NCBI GenBank assembly: GCA_045645985.1
Contig: JAZRJV010000037.1
Coordinates: 12,042 to 76,041 of the forward strand
Length of the DNA stretch: 64,000 bases
Origin: RGIG9060 sp045645985
GTDB lineage: Bacteria; Spirochaetota; Spirochaetia; Treponematales; Treponemataceae
Direction of reading: 5' to 3'
Below the pieces are notes generated by a model, which was not told the origin of the DNA, made no database searches, and was given only the letters and a program-made list of their open reading frames with translations. Both the position numbers and the translations under genes were made by a program. Each line of letters begins with the position of its first letter. Within the stretch, counting starts at the first letter, position 1. Below, in pieces: positions 34,018-43,041 of this stretch.

Positions 34018-34234
34018 CTAGCAGCCACATTGTACGCTTCGCTATCAGTGTTATACGCATTTTCAATGCGTTGTCTAGCGACCACAACATTGTACGCTTC
34101 GCTATAAAGTTGTACGCATTTTCAATGCGTTGTCTAGCGGCCACAACATTGTACGCTTCGCTATCAAGTTGTACGCATTTTCAATGCGTTGCCTAGCGGC
34201 CGCAACATTGTACGCTTCGCTATCAGGTTGCGTC
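34018..34234. repeat. Tandem repeat of about 59 bp seeded by the 3' end of secA
   Basis: Four units begin at 34018, 34075, 34134 and 34193 (57, 59, 59 and 42 bp); a fifth start, CTAGCGGCCGCAACA at 34235, is the complement of the last codons and stop of secA. Each unit has CTAGCGGCCGCAAC-like, TTGTACGCTTCGCTAT and, in units 1-3, a perfect hairpin ACGCATT-TTC-AATGCGT (34055-34071, 34114-34130, 34173-34189, exactly 59 apart). The first 15 bases drift step by step away from the secA version with distance. The unit length is not a multiple of 3 and no coding role is supported. Confidence 0.9.
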
Positions 34235-36979
34235 CTAGCGGCCGCAACACTGCTTGTATTTTTTTCCGCTACCACATGGGCATGGGTCGTTGCGACCTAC
34301 TTTTGGAGCAGTTCTAACAACGGTTACGCTTTCACCACGACTTTTTGCTGCCATTGGAGAAGATGCGGCACGAGCCATTGCTGAATTTCCGTCGAAAGCC
34401 CCGTAAGCATTGTGTTGTGCATTCATTTGGCGTTGACTTCCAACTCTGCGTTGATGTGCTTCTTCGCCAGACTGAACTTTTACTCTAAACACTCTTGAAG
34501 CAATATCAATGCGGATTTTATCCAACATATCGTAGAAAATATTAAACCCATCGATTTTATATTCAGTTAATGGATTTTTTGAACCATAAGAGCGAAGATG
34601 AACTGCTTCTCGCAAACCTTCCAAAACTTCAAGGTGGTCAAGCCATTTTTTATCAATTTCTTGAACATATTGATAGCGAATAAACATATTCAAGTTTTCT
34701 TTTCCAGCAAGATTTTCTTTTTCTTGAATATCTTTTTTCATCATTTCAAAGATTGAATCTTTTAAATTTGATTTATCAATATCATTTGGAATTACAATAT
34801 TGAAAACTCGCTTCAAATTATCTTGAAGTTCGGCAAAGGCTGCATCGCCTTGCTTTCTTGATTTTCCGTTAAATTCATCAAGATAATCGTCGAGAGTTTC
34901 TTCCGCAGTTGTTAAAACTCGTTCTTTTAGATTTTCGTCTGCAAGAATTGCGTCTCGTTGTTCGTAAATGAAGTTTCTCTGTTCGTTCAAAACATCATCG
35001 TATTCAAGAAGATGTTTACGAATTTCAAAGTTGCGCTCTTCAACCTTAGTTTGAGCACCTTCAATTCCTTTGGTCAACCAAGGATGAAGAATTGGCTCTC
35101 CGTTTGGCATTCCAAGACGACTCATCATCATCTTCATTTTTTCGCCACCAAAAAGACGCATCAAATCATCATCAAGTGAGATATAAAATTTACTGCGACC
35201 AGGGTCACCTTGACGACCAGAACGACCTCTAAGCTGATTGTCAATTCGTCGGCTTTCGTGGCGTTCTGTACCGATGATATAAAGTCCACCAAGAGATTTT
35301 ACTTCTTCATAATCTTGTTGCCACTGGATTTTTTCTTTTTCTAATGCTTGTTCAAATTGTTGGCTAGATGCTTCTGTTCCAACTTTTCGTCGTGCGCGGA
35401 ATTCTGGATTTCCACCAAGTTTAATATCGGTACCACGACCTGCCATGTTTGTAGCGATAGTTACAGCACCTTTACTTCCGGCTTCTGCGATAATCAAAGC
35501 TTCTCGAGCATGATTTTTTGCGTTAAGAACTTCGTGACGAATTCCTTTTTTTGTAAGAAGTGAAGATAGAAGTTCTGATTTTTCGATAGAAACTGTACCA
35601 ACAAGAATTGGTTGCCCTTTTGCGTGGCAAGTTTGAATTTCCTTACAGATTGCTTCCCATTTATCGCTTTCTGTCATGTAAACTTCATCGTTTTCATCGA
35701 TACGAGCAACTGGTTTATTTGTAGGAATTACAACAACATCCAATCCATAGATTTTATTGAATTCAACAGCTTCTGTTTCGGCAGTTCCTGTCATACCAGA
35801 AAGTTTTTTGTACATACGGAAAAAATTCTGGAAAGTGATAGTTGCCATTGTTCTGTTGCGTTGAGCAATTCGGATATGTTCTTTTGCTTCGATAGCTTGA
35901 TGCAAACCATCTCCGTAACGGCGACCTTCCAAAATACGACCTGTAAATTCGTCAACGATTTGAACTTGTCTATCTTGCACAACATAATCAACATCAATGT
36001 GATAAAGAGTATGTGCTCTTACAGCCTGAGTAAAATAGTGAATATATTCAAAGTTTTCTTCGTCAAAGAGACTTCCAGAAATTAAATTATGTTTTTTAAG
36101 AATTTCTTCGATTTTGAGCATACCAGCGTCTGTAAAAGAAACTCGTTTGCTTTTTTCGTCGATTTTGTAATCACCAATAACTTCTTGTCCTTGAGCTTCG
36201 TCTGGATAGTCATCGGTTTCAGGATTTTTTTCAACTTCTTTTAATTGACCAACATATTTATCAACTTCAAAGAATTTTGCTGTATCATCTTCACCTTGGC
36301 CAGAAATAATAAGCGGAGTTCGAGCTTCGTCAATAAGAATTGAGTCGATTTCGTCCACGATACAGAAAGCAAATCCCCGCTGAACTTTATCTTTAGGATT
36401 GATGTGCATATTATCGCGAAGATAATCAAAACCAAATTCGTTGTTTGTTCCGTAAGTGATGTCACAAGCGTAGGCTTTTCGTCGAGCATCATTATCCATA
36501 CTTGAAAGAATAATTCCAACTGAAACACCCAAATAATTGTAAACTTTGCTCATCCAAGTTGCATCGCGTTCTGCAAGATAATCGTTTACAGTTACAACAT
36601 GAACACCTTCGCCTGTAAGGCTGTTCAAATAGGCGGCGGCAACACACATCAAAGTTTTACCTTCACCAGTTTTCATTTCTACGATTCTTCCAGAATTAAG
36701 AACCAAAGAACCCATAAGCTGAACATCGTAAGCTCTTTCGCCTAAAACACGATTTGCAGCTTCTCGAGCCAAAGCAAAGGCTTCTGGTAAAATATCATCG
36801 AGAGTTTCTCCGTTTGCAAGGCGTTTTTTAAACTCAGCAGTTTGCAAAGGAAAATCTTCATCTTTTAAAGACTTTGCCCAATCTTCTTTTTGATTGATTT
36901 TTTCTACAACAGGTAACAACTGTTTTACATCTCGGTCTCTTTTAGAACCGAAAAAAAAGGTCAAAATTGAATCTAACAT
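34235..36979 (-). CDS. secA: Preprotein translocase ATPase SecA
   Basis: 914 residues, normal for SecA with a C-terminal zinc domain. MKTGEGKTL is Walker A, VDEIDSILIDEARTPLIISG the DEAD-box region, TNMAGRGTDIKLGG and RRIDNQLRGRSGRQGDPG the second helicase domain. The C-terminus has the SEC-C zinc motif CPCGSGKKYKQCCGR, which binds SecB or ribosomes. The start ATG is 6 nt after a TAAATT box (TTGTCA 17 nt upstream), leaderless type, sharing its -35 with the divergent lipoprotein gene. Its final codons are repeated four times downstream. Confidence 0.97.
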   Translation of the reverse strand: MLDSILTFFFGSKRDRDVKQLLPVVEKINQKEDWAKSLKDEDFPLQTAEFKKRLANGETLDDILPEAFALAREAANRVLGERAYDVQLMGSLVLNSGRIVEMKTGEGKTLMCVAAAYLNSLTGEGVHVVTVNDYLAERDATWMSKVYNYLGVSVGIILSSMDNDARRKAYACDITYGTNNEFGFDYLRDNMHINPKDKVQRGFAFCIVDEIDSILIDEARTPLIISGQGEDDTAKFFEVDKYVGQLKEVEKNPETDDYPDEAQGQEVIGDYKIDEKSKRVSFTDAGMLKIEEILKKHNLISGSLFDEENFEYIHYFTQAVRAHTLYHIDVDYVVQDRQVQIVDEFTGRILEGRRYGDGLHQAIEAKEHIRIAQRNRTMATITFQNFFRMYKKLSGMTGTAETEAVEFNKIYGLDVVVIPTNKPVARIDENDEVYMTESDKWEAICKEIQTCHAKGQPILVGTVSIEKSELLSSLLTKKGIRHEVLNAKNHAREALIIAEAGSKGAVTIATNMAGRGTDIKLGGNPEFRARRKVGTEASSQQFEQALEKEKIQWQQDYEEVKSLGGLYIIGTERHESRRIDNQLRGRSGRQGDPGRSKFYISLDDDLMRLFGGEKMKMMMSRLGMPNGEPILHPWLTKGIEGAQTKVEERNFEIRKHLLEYDDVLNEQRNFIYEQRDAILADENLKERVLTTAEETLDDYLDEFNGKSRKQGDAAFAELQDNLKRVFNIVIPNDIDKSNLKDSIFEMMKKDIQEKENLAGKENLNMFIRYQYVQEIDKKWLDHLEVLEGLREAVHLRSYGSKNPLTEYKIDGFNIFYDMLDKIRIDIASRVFRVKVQSGEEAHQRRVGSQRQMNAQHNAYGAFDGNSAMARAASSPMAAKSRGESVTVVRTAPKVGRNDPCPCGSGKKYKQCCGR

Positions 36980-36985
36980 AAATTA

Positions 36986-37036
36986 AATTTACTATCTTTT
37001 GCCCGTATTGACAACTATTCTCAACAACTTTATTCT
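36986..37036. promoter_or_regulatory. Back-to-back divergent promoters of secA and the 37043 lipoprotein with a shared -35
   Basis: TTGACAA at 37008-37014 reads TTGACA on the plus strand (37008-37013) and TTGTCA on the minus strand (37009-37014). Each is followed at 17 nt by a -10 box: TATTCT (37031-37036, plus) and TAAATT (36986-36991, minus). Both start codons are 6 nt beyond their -10 box. Confidence 0.65.
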
Positions 37037-37042
37037 CTATAT

Positions 37043-38311
37043 ATGAAACATTTTTTTAACTTTACAATTTTGTTACTTTCGCTAGGATTTATTTTTACGA
37101 ATCTTTCATGCTCAAGAAATCAAACAATCTCAACAATAAAAGAAGAAAAACTTTTTTCCTTGAATTATGGAAAATACGAAAACGAACTTCAACTTTTTAA
37201 TTTATCAAATCTTGGACACATAAATACTAAAATTTTTATGAAAGATGGATTTTTCTTTATCTCTGATGATAATGCAAAAAAAATAATGCAAATGACTTCA
37301 TACGGAGATTTACTTGGAGTAATTTACAATCCAGAAACAAATCCAGAACCATCTTTTGCAAGAAAATTAAAAACCACAAAAGGTTCTTCATCTGCAAATC
37401 AAGAATCAACGCAAAAAACAATAACACAAACAGCAGAAAAACATCTTTTTAATCAAATCTCAAATATTTCTGCAAATTCCGAAAAAAATATTTTTATAGT
37501 AGACCAAATTCCACAAGAACGCCAAGAACAAGACTTGCAAACAAAAACTATCCTAAAAGAAGTGGTTTTGCGTTTTACAAATGATGGAAAATTCATTGAT
37601 TACATTGGACAAGAAGGTCCAGGCGGAACTCCATTTCCATTTATAAAAGATATTTTTGTAACAAAAAATAACGAACTTATTGTTACTTGTATCACAAATG
37701 ACGGACAAACAGTTTTTTGGTTTAATCCATCAGGATTTTTGAAATATACAATTCCGATTAAAACTGAAACAATCCCTATCTTCCAAGACGAAGAAGATGC
37801 CCCTAGCGAAATTTTTGTAACAATCGATAAAATCGTTCCAGATTTTACAAAACAAAAACTTTTTATCAAAGCTGATTATCACAAAACAGTTATTGATGCA
37901 GAATCAAATGTACAATCAGGAATTGAATATTATCAAACTTTGTTGCATCCACTAAATATTGAAAACGGACAGTTTGAGGAATTTCTTGTAATTCCACCTT
38001 ACGAAGATGTTGTTACAGATGGATTTAGCAAATTAACTTACAATACATCTTTTGACTTTTTAGGCGTAACTGAATCAGGTTGGTTCTTTTTTATGATTCC
38101 AGATAACACAGGTTATGTAATTCAAATGATTCAGCCAAACGGACAAAGAATTATTAAGCGCCACATCGATTATAATCGAGACAAAACAGTTTACTTAAAT
38201 TTCACTTTATCAGACAACGGAATTATTTCGGCCCTTCTTGCAACAAATGAAAACGCTTCTGTTGTTTGGTGGCGAACAGACGATTTGATTGAATCAATTT
38301 ACAGCAAATAG
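37043..38311 (+). CDS. Lipoprotein, probable beta-propeller (NHL-like)
   Basis: 422 residues. Signal peptide with lipobox FTNLSC, lipidation at C23. The remainder is beta-rich with repeating FISDDNAKKIMQMTSYGDLLG / VLRFTNDGKFIDYIGQEGPGG / WFNPSGFLKYTIP motifs like NHL or six-bladed propeller blades. A Ser/Thr/Gln-rich insert (about 110-135) is unlike a blade. Cell-envelope location; ligand unknown. Diverges from secA and heads a unit with two further envelope genes. Confidence 0.78.
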   Translation: MKHFFNFTILLLSLGFIFTNLSCSRNQTISTIKEEKLFSLNYGKYENELQLFNLSNLGHINTKIFMKDGFFFISDDNAKKIMQMTSYGDLLGVIYNPETNPEPSFARKLKTTKGSSSANQESTQKTITQTAEKHLFNQISNISANSEKNIFIVDQIPQERQEQDLQTKTILKEVVLRFTNDGKFIDYIGQEGPGGTPFPFIKDIFVTKNNELIVTCITNDGQTVFWFNPSGFLKYTIPIKTETIPIFQDEEDAPSEIFVTIDKIVPDFTKQKLFIKADYHKTVIDAESNVQSGIEYYQTLLHPLNIENGQFEEFLVIPPYEDVVTDGFSKLTYNTSFDFLGVTESGWFFFMIPDNTGYVIQMIQPNGQRIIKRHIDYNRDKTVYLNFTLSDNGIISALLATNENASVVWWRTDDLIESIYSK

Positions 38312-38332
38312 GATTTTCGCCTAGGAGAATTT

Positions 38333-38890
38333 ATGCAAGACGAAATTTATACAGATAATCCTTCTGAAAGCGAGCTCAATTTTCGTTACAATCGCGAAGA
38401 ACGATTAAAAAACGCACCAGAAACTGTAAGAAAATATTACGCAGGAGAACTTCCAACTGCCCCGAAAGGATTTTTCAAAGCTTTAGTTCACACAAAATCT
38501 TCTAGGTTTACTTTTATGGCATTGATTTTAGTTCTTGCACTTTTTGTGGCCTTATTTTTCTTTGGACCAAAAGCAAATCAAAATAATATGCAAAATACAG
38601 ATTTTACTTTATCAGCTTTTTCTTTTGAAGAAAAAATTTATGTGAGCATAAAAGTTCAATCCCAATCAAATGCGAAGGAAATACAACTTCCATTAAAAGC
38701 AAAATTTTCTATGCTTGATAAAGACAAACAACTTGTAAATCAAGAAGAAATTGAAACAGTAATTTTACAAAAAGAAGAATTTATTAGGACAATTTTTACA
38801 GATTATGATATAATATCAGTAGAGGTAGAAATTACGAACACAGATACAGAAGAAAAAATACTACTTTCAACTTCTGTAACACAAAATTAA
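38333..38890 (+). CDS. Single-pass membrane protein of unknown function
   Basis: 185 residues. A charged cytoplasmic N-terminus of about 60 residues (SESELNFRYNREERLKNAPETVRKYY) precedes one membrane segment (about 62-82) and a beta-rich C-terminal domain of about 100 residues that would face the periplasm. AGGAG ribosome site. 21 nt after the lipoprotein gene. Not recognised. Confidence 0.72.
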   Translation: MQDEIYTDNPSESELNFRYNREERLKNAPETVRKYYAGELPTAPKGFFKALVHTKSSRFTFMALILVLALFVALFFFGPKANQNNMQNTDFTLSAFSFEEKIYVSIKVQSQSNAKEIQLPLKAKFSMLDKDKQLVNQEEIETVILQKEEFIRTIFTDYDIISVEVEITNTDTEEKILLSTSVTQN

Positions 38891-38906
38891 ATTTTAAGGA
38901 AACCGC

Positions 38907-39320
38907 ATGTTACAATTTTATTTTTTATCAATATTGCTAAATTCGCTTACAGGTTTAACACTTATCTTTAATAGCTATACTGAAAAATCACAAGATTCAT
39001 TAAAGAATGTTCCAGATTTTTTTACAAACAACACTTTTAAATTAGTAATTGGAATTTTATGTTGTTTTACAGCATTGATTAAATTGTTAACTTCATTTCC
39101 AGGTTCAATTTTAATCATGGGCGATTTACTTCCTGCAGTTGTGGGAGTTTTAGGTGGAATTGCAGTTCTTTTTGATTACTATATGAACAATTCACCATCA
39201 GAAACAAAACTTAATCCAAAGTTAGAAACAATTTTTGTTACAAATAAAAAATACATCGGTGTACTTTGTGTACTTTCAGCACTTTTACACTTTTTGTTCC
39301 CAAGAGTGATAATTCTCTAA
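38907..39320 (+). CDS. Small multi-pass membrane protein
   Basis: 137 residues with four hydrophobic segments (about 5-20, 48-66, 72-92, 115-135). A conserved-looking glycine-rich third segment (GDLLPAVVGVLGGIAVL). AAGGA before the ATG. Sixteen nt after the previous gene, so part of the same transcript. Function unknown. Confidence 0.7.
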   Translation: MLQFYFLSILLNSLTGLTLIFNSYTEKSQDSLKNVPDFFTNNTFKLVIGILCCFTALIKLLTSFPGSILIMGDLLPAVVGVLGGIAVLFDYYMNNSPSETKLNPKLETIFVTNKKYIGVLCVLSALLHFLFPRVIIL

Positions 39321-39355
39321 TTTTACACACGACTTTTTACAAAAGGTGGTACAAC

Positions 39356-39757
39356 ATGCAAAAACAATCTGTAGCAGGAATTATTGTAGTTGACGGTTTA
39401 GTTTTCATCGGTAAAAGATTACCTCAAGGTCAAATGGGAAATCGTTGGGAATTTCCAGGCGGAAAAGTTGAAGAAGGCGAAAATCACAAAGAAGCTCTTT
39501 TGCGGGAATTTCAAGAAGAGTTTATGATTGATATTGAAGTTGGAGAATGTATTGCAACAGCAGAATTTAAACATAAAAACAATACAGTCAGCTTATTTGC
39601 ATACGAAATTTTTGTAAAAGATATTGATAATGTTTCTTGGATTCTCAGCGAGCACACAGATGTAAATTGGGTTCCTTTTGATAAAATTAGTGAACTAGAA
39701 TTTGTTGATTCTGATTTACTTTTACTTGAACAAATAAGAAATTATTACGGGTTATAA
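39356..39757 (+). CDS. mutT: MutT-type Nudix hydrolase (8-oxo-dGTPase-like)
   Basis: 133 residues. The Nudix box GGKVEEGENHKEALLREFQEEF (split as GX5EX7REXXEE) is complete and preceded by NRWEFPG, as in MutT, which hydrolyses 8-oxo-dGTP. ATG at 39356 has AAGGTGG about 10 nt upstream; a longer frame from 39266 would start inside the previous gene. 3 nt before the next lipoprotein gene. Confidence 0.88.
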   Translation: MQKQSVAGIIVVDGLVFIGKRLPQGQMGNRWEFPGGKVEEGENHKEALLREFQEEFMIDIEVGECIATAEFKHKNNTVSLFAYEIFVKDIDNVSWILSEHTDVNWVPFDKISELEFVDSDLLLLEQIRNYYGL

Positions 39758-39760
39758 AAT

Positions 39761-40138
39761 ATGAAATTTAGATTTTTTCTCTCTTTTTTTGCAATTTTGA
39801 TGATTTTTAGTTTTTCATCTTGTACAAAAAACAAAACTTCAAATATAAGTTTTGAGCAAATTCCACAAATATCCATTGGCGAAAAATGGGCAGTTATTTC
39901 TTCTCCATACATAGCATACAAAGAAACACCAACAAGTTCTGCAAACATAATTGCTCATGGAAGACGCGGTGATATTCACCAAATTTTAGGAAAGAAAATC
40001 GAAGTTTTAGAAGATTTAAAAGAAAAAACCATCTGGTACAAATTACCAGATGGCTGGATTGAAGAATCAAGTATTTACATTTACAATAATCAATTTCAAG
40101 CTCAAACTTCTGCAAAAAAGATTATTGACAACAAATAA
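39761..40138 (+). CDS. Small lipoprotein with SH3-like domain
   Basis: 125 residues. Lipobox IFSFSSC, lipidation at C21. The body has the bacterial SH3 pattern (AVISSPYIAYKETPTSSANIIAHGRRGD ... IWYKLPDGWIEESSIYIY), usually a cell-wall or protein-binding module. It follows mutT by 3 nt. Its 3' end overlaps the 3' end of hisS on the opposite strand by 17 nt. Confidence 0.78.
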   Translation: MKFRFFLSFFAILMIFSFSSCTKNKTSNISFEQIPQISIGEKWAVISSPYIAYKETPTSSANIIAHGRRGDIHQILGKKIEVLEDLKEKTIWYKLPDGWIEESSIYIYNNQFQAQTSAKKIIDNK

Positions 40139-41429
40139 TTTCAACTGCTTTTTCAACATCGCAATTTTCAAATTGTTCTCGTGTTGCAAGATTTTTCAAA
40201 GTGAAAGTTCCTGCTTTTGCATTTTCAGCATTCATCAAAATTCCCCACTTAATGCCTTTTTTGTCAGTAACATTGTATTGCTGACCGATTTTTTTAGCGT
40301 CTGGGAAAACTTCGCAAGAAATTCCCTTGTCTCTAAGTTTTTGAGCAAGGCCTTGATATTCTACAGAAAGTGAAGCATCTACACAGAAAATTTCTAAATC
40401 AACAAAACTTCCTTTTTTAGAAATAACGCCAAGTTGTTCAAGCCCCGCAATCAATCTGTCCAAACCGATTGAAGAACCAACTCCGCTGATTTTTTCTTTC
40501 ATGTAAAGTCCTGCAAGATTGTCGTATCTTCCGCCAGAACAAACTGAACCAATTCCAGGCAAATCGTTTAAGAAAGTTTCGTAAACAACGCCTGTGTAAT
40601 AATCCAATCCGCGAGTAATTGAAGGATCTAAAACATAAGTTGATTCAATTCCACTTGCTTTCATCATTTGACGAATATCTTTCATTCTTTGCACAAAAGG
40701 AACAGCTTCATCCCCTGCCATAGAACCGATAAGTTCCAAAGTTGAGTCAAAATCATCTTTTCCTGCAATGAAAGTTAAAATATCTTTTGATTTTCCTTCA
40801 TCTTGAGTAACTTCGTTTAACTGAAGTGTTACTTGTTCTTGCCCGATTTTTGCAAGTTTATCTACAATACGCAAAATATCTTCAGATTTTTCTGACAAAC
40901 CGAGTTTTGCCAAAAATGCGTTAAAAATTCCACGATGATTTACTTTAATTGTGATATTTTCAACTCCGATTTCTTTCAAAGCGCTTTTCATTAAAGAAAG
41001 AATTTCAAAATCACTTGCAGCACTATCAGAACCAACCATATCAAAGTCGCATTGATAAAATTCTCGATAGCGTCCAGCTTGAGGTTTTTCACCACGCCAA
41101 ACTTTTGCAATATGATAACGCTTAAAAGGGAAATATAATTCTTCTTTATGTTCTGCAACAAATCGTGCAAAAGGAACAGTTAAGTCAAATCGCATTGAAA
41201 CATCGCGTTTTCCATTATCTTCAAATCTAAAAACTTGTTTTTCAGTTTCGCCGTTACTTTTTCTTAGCAAAATTTCTGAATATTCCAAAACTGGAGTATC
41301 GATTGGAACAAATCCGTAAGAGCGAAAAGTTTTTGTAAGTTTTTCAATCAACAAAGAGCGTTGAATTTCTGCTTCAGGTAAAAAATCTCTAAAACCTTTT
41401 AAAATTTTTGGTTGTATTAAAGTTTCCAT
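40122..41429 (-). CDS. hisS: Histidyl-tRNA synthetase
   Basis: 435 residues. Class II motif 2 is in YHIAKVWRGEKPQAGRYREFYQCDFD, the histidine motifs are LDYYTGVVYETF and GGRYDNLAG, and the C-terminal anticodon domain is present. Charges tRNA-His. The start at 41429 is 7 nt after TAGTAT, with TTGTAT 17 nt upstream; an earlier frame start at 41465 would lie inside this promoter. No Shine-Dalgarno, so probably leaderless. Confidence 0.96.
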   Translation of the reverse strand: METLIQPKILKGFRDFLPEAEIQRSLLIEKLTKTFRSYGFVPIDTPVLEYSEILLRKSNGETEKQVFRFEDNGKRDVSMRFDLTVPFARFVAEHKEELYFPFKRYHIAKVWRGEKPQAGRYREFYQCDFDMVGSDSAASDFEILSLMKSALKEIGVENITIKVNHRGIFNAFLAKLGLSEKSEDILRIVDKLAKIGQEQVTLQLNEVTQDEGKSKDILTFIAGKDDFDSTLELIGSMAGDEAVPFVQRMKDIRQMMKASGIESTYVLDPSITRGLDYYTGVVYETFLNDLPGIGSVCSGGRYDNLAGLYMKEKISGVGSSIGLDRLIAGLEQLGVISKKGSFVDLEIFCVDASLSVEYQGLAQKLRDKGISCEVFPDAKKIGQQYNVTDKKGIKWGILMNAENAKAGTFTLKNLATREQFENCDVEKAVEIICCQ

Positions 41430-41436
41430 ATCTGTT

Positions 41437-41465
41437 ATACTACAAAATATAGGATAAAAATACAA
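41437..41465 (-). promoter_or_regulatory. hisS: Promoter of hisS, leaderless type
   Basis: Minus strand TTGTAT (41460-41465), 17 nt, TAGTAT (41437-41442), then 7 nt to the ATG at 41429. Confidence 0.55.
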
Positions 41466-41514
41466 TTACTTTATTTTGAATTAAAGAAATGCTTTATATT
41501 TAAGGACGAAAAAA

Positions 41515-42303
41515 ATGCTTTTAGCCATTGATATTGGAAATACAAATATTGTTGTTGCACTTTTTCACAAAGACGAAATCATCCATGAATGGAGACTTCA
41601 TTCTGACCCAAACAGAACATCCGATGAATATAATTCTATGATTTTATCATTTTTTAGAGATAACGGAATTTCACAGTCTTCAATTAAATCTGGAGTTTTA
41701 AGTTCCGTAGTTCCATTATTGATTGGACCTTTTATCAGATTGATGGAAAATATCATCGGAAAAAAGCCAATAATTTTAGGACCAAGCATTTACGACAAAC
41801 TTCCTGTAACAATTCCTAAATCAGCAATTCACGAAATCGGAACAGACTTGGTGGCAAATTCAATTCAGGCTTTTATAGAATACAAACAAGCTTGTATCGT
41901 TGCAGACTTTGGAACTGCTTTGACTTTTACAGCCATCGACAACAAGGGAAATATTCAAGGTGTTGCAATCGCACCAGGAATTAAAACTGCGGTAAATTCG
42001 CTTTTTAACAATACAGCCCAGCTTCCTTCAGTTCCTTTGGAAGTTCCAGAAAATTCACTTGGAAGAAACACAATTCACTCAATTCAAGCAGGAATTATTT
42101 TAGGTTACAAAGGCTTGGTTGAATCATTAGTTGCTCAGATAAAAAATGATTTATCAAAAGAATGTGGCGTAAACACAAACGAAATCAAAGTAATCGCAAC
42201 TGGTGGATTAAACAGCGTTTTAAAACCGATAACTGATGTTTTTCAAACAGTTGATAAACAACTTACTCTAAAAGGCTTAAAACGAGTTGCAGATTTATTT
42301 TAG
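41515..42303 (+). CDS. coaX: Type III pantothenate kinase
   Basis: 262 residues, normal CoaX length. DIGNTNIVVALF is the phosphate motif with catalytic-region Asp, EIGTDLVAN and ADFGTALTF are the substrate and second phosphate motifs, and ATGGL the adenosine region. First step of CoA synthesis. AAGGAC precedes the ATG. Confidence 0.95.
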   Translation: MLLAIDIGNTNIVVALFHKDEIIHEWRLHSDPNRTSDEYNSMILSFFRDNGISQSSIKSGVLSSVVPLLIGPFIRLMENIIGKKPIILGPSIYDKLPVTIPKSAIHEIGTDLVANSIQAFIEYKQACIVADFGTALTFTAIDNKGNIQGVAIAPGIKTAVNSLFNNTAQLPSVPLEVPENSLGRNTIHSIQAGIILGYKGLVESLVAQIKNDLSKECGVNTNEIKVIATGGLNSVLKPITDVFQTVDKQLTLKGLKRVADLF

Positions 42304-42309
42304 ATAAAC

Positions 42310-42927
42310 TTATCGTGCTACAAATTTTATGTAAACTGAAAAACTATTGTCGTAACCGTTGTTGCGTGGCATATTTTGCCAATAACAACCAAGAGCTGGA
42401 GAATATTTCCAAGATTCTTGTAAAAAATTGTACTCAGCCAGAATCCTAAATCCGTTACTCCATTCAGAAGTAATATTTTTAGAAGTTAGATTTGAATTTA
42501 CGCCTAAATTTTCAACAGAATTAATTTTCAAAAAATTTGTATAACTTCCACAAACATAATCAATTCCAAAATTAAATCCGTTCAAAAATGGATAAACTCT
42601 AAGACCTGCAAAAATATCGTATTTTATTAAATACATATTTGCTTGTGCATTTTTCATCCAATCCAAGCCACAAATTCCGCCAAGATTGATAGCAACATAA
42701 TCATCAAGAAATAACATAGCCGAAACTTCAGCGTTTAACACAAATCGAGTTGAATCTTCTGCAAACAGCAAAGCTTTATATTCTTTGATTTGTTCATCAC
42801 CGTAAGCAAAAGCAGAAGTTCCCAAAGAAAAACTAAAAGCTAACGGGTCTGACGAAAATCCGAAAACAGAAAATAGAAGAGAAGTAAAACATAAAAATAT
42901 TAGAATTGCTTTTTTGTTAAATTTCAT
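42310..42927 (-). CDS. Putative outer-membrane beta-barrel protein
   Basis: 205 residues. ATG at 42927 opens a signal peptide (MKFNKKAILIFLCFTSLLF... FGFS). The remainder is aromatic-rich alternating strands ending in an aromatic-hydrophobic strand (FSVYIKFVAR), consistent with an 8-stranded barrel. It resembles treponemal Omp proteins but no named family was recognised. A longer start at 42993 would include the promoter region. Leaderless-type promoter. Confidence 0.6.
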   Translation of the reverse strand: MKFNKKAILIFLCFTSLLFSVFGFSSDPLAFSFSLGTSAFAYGDEQIKEYKALLFAEDSTRFVLNAEVSAMLFLDDYVAINLGGICGLDWMKNAQANMYLIKYDIFAGLRVYPFLNGFNFGIDYVCGSYTNFLKINSVENLGVNSNLTSKNITSEWSNGFRILAEYNFLQESWKYSPALGCYWQNMPRNNGYDNSFSVYIKFVAR

Positions 42928-42934
42928 TAAGGAA

Positions 42935-42963
42935 ATTATAGAAGAACATAAGAAAAAAAACAA
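42935..42963 (-). promoter_or_regulatory. Promoter of the 42310 barrel gene, leaderless type
   Basis: Minus strand TTGTTT (42958-42963), 17 nt, TATAAT (42935-42940), then 7 nt (TTCCTTA, no Shine-Dalgarno) to the ATG at 42927. Confidence 0.6.
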
Positions 42964-42983
42964 GAAAACTTTTATAAAATATA

Positions 42984-43012
42984 TTGTCAACATTCAGTAT
43001 TTGGAATATTCT
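42984..43012 (+). promoter_or_regulatory. Promoter of azlCD
   Basis: TTGTCA (42984-42989), 17 nt, TATTCT (43007-43012); leader of about 23 nt to the azlC start. Confidence 0.5.
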
Positions 43013-43041
43013 TGTAAAAAACCTTAAACAAAACAAAATTT

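Noticed and set aside
34018..34250. CRISPR array
   Set aside because: Units are contiguous 57-59-bp tandem copies with no unique spacers and no cas genes nearby.
34130..34384. 84-residue open frame crossing the secA end and the repeats
   Set aside because: It is created by the repeat array and the antisense of secA; no ribosome site and no protein-like composition.
35612..36085. 157-residue frame antisense to secA
   Set aside because: Shadow of a highly conserved gene, cysteine- and phenylalanine-rich with no ribosome site.
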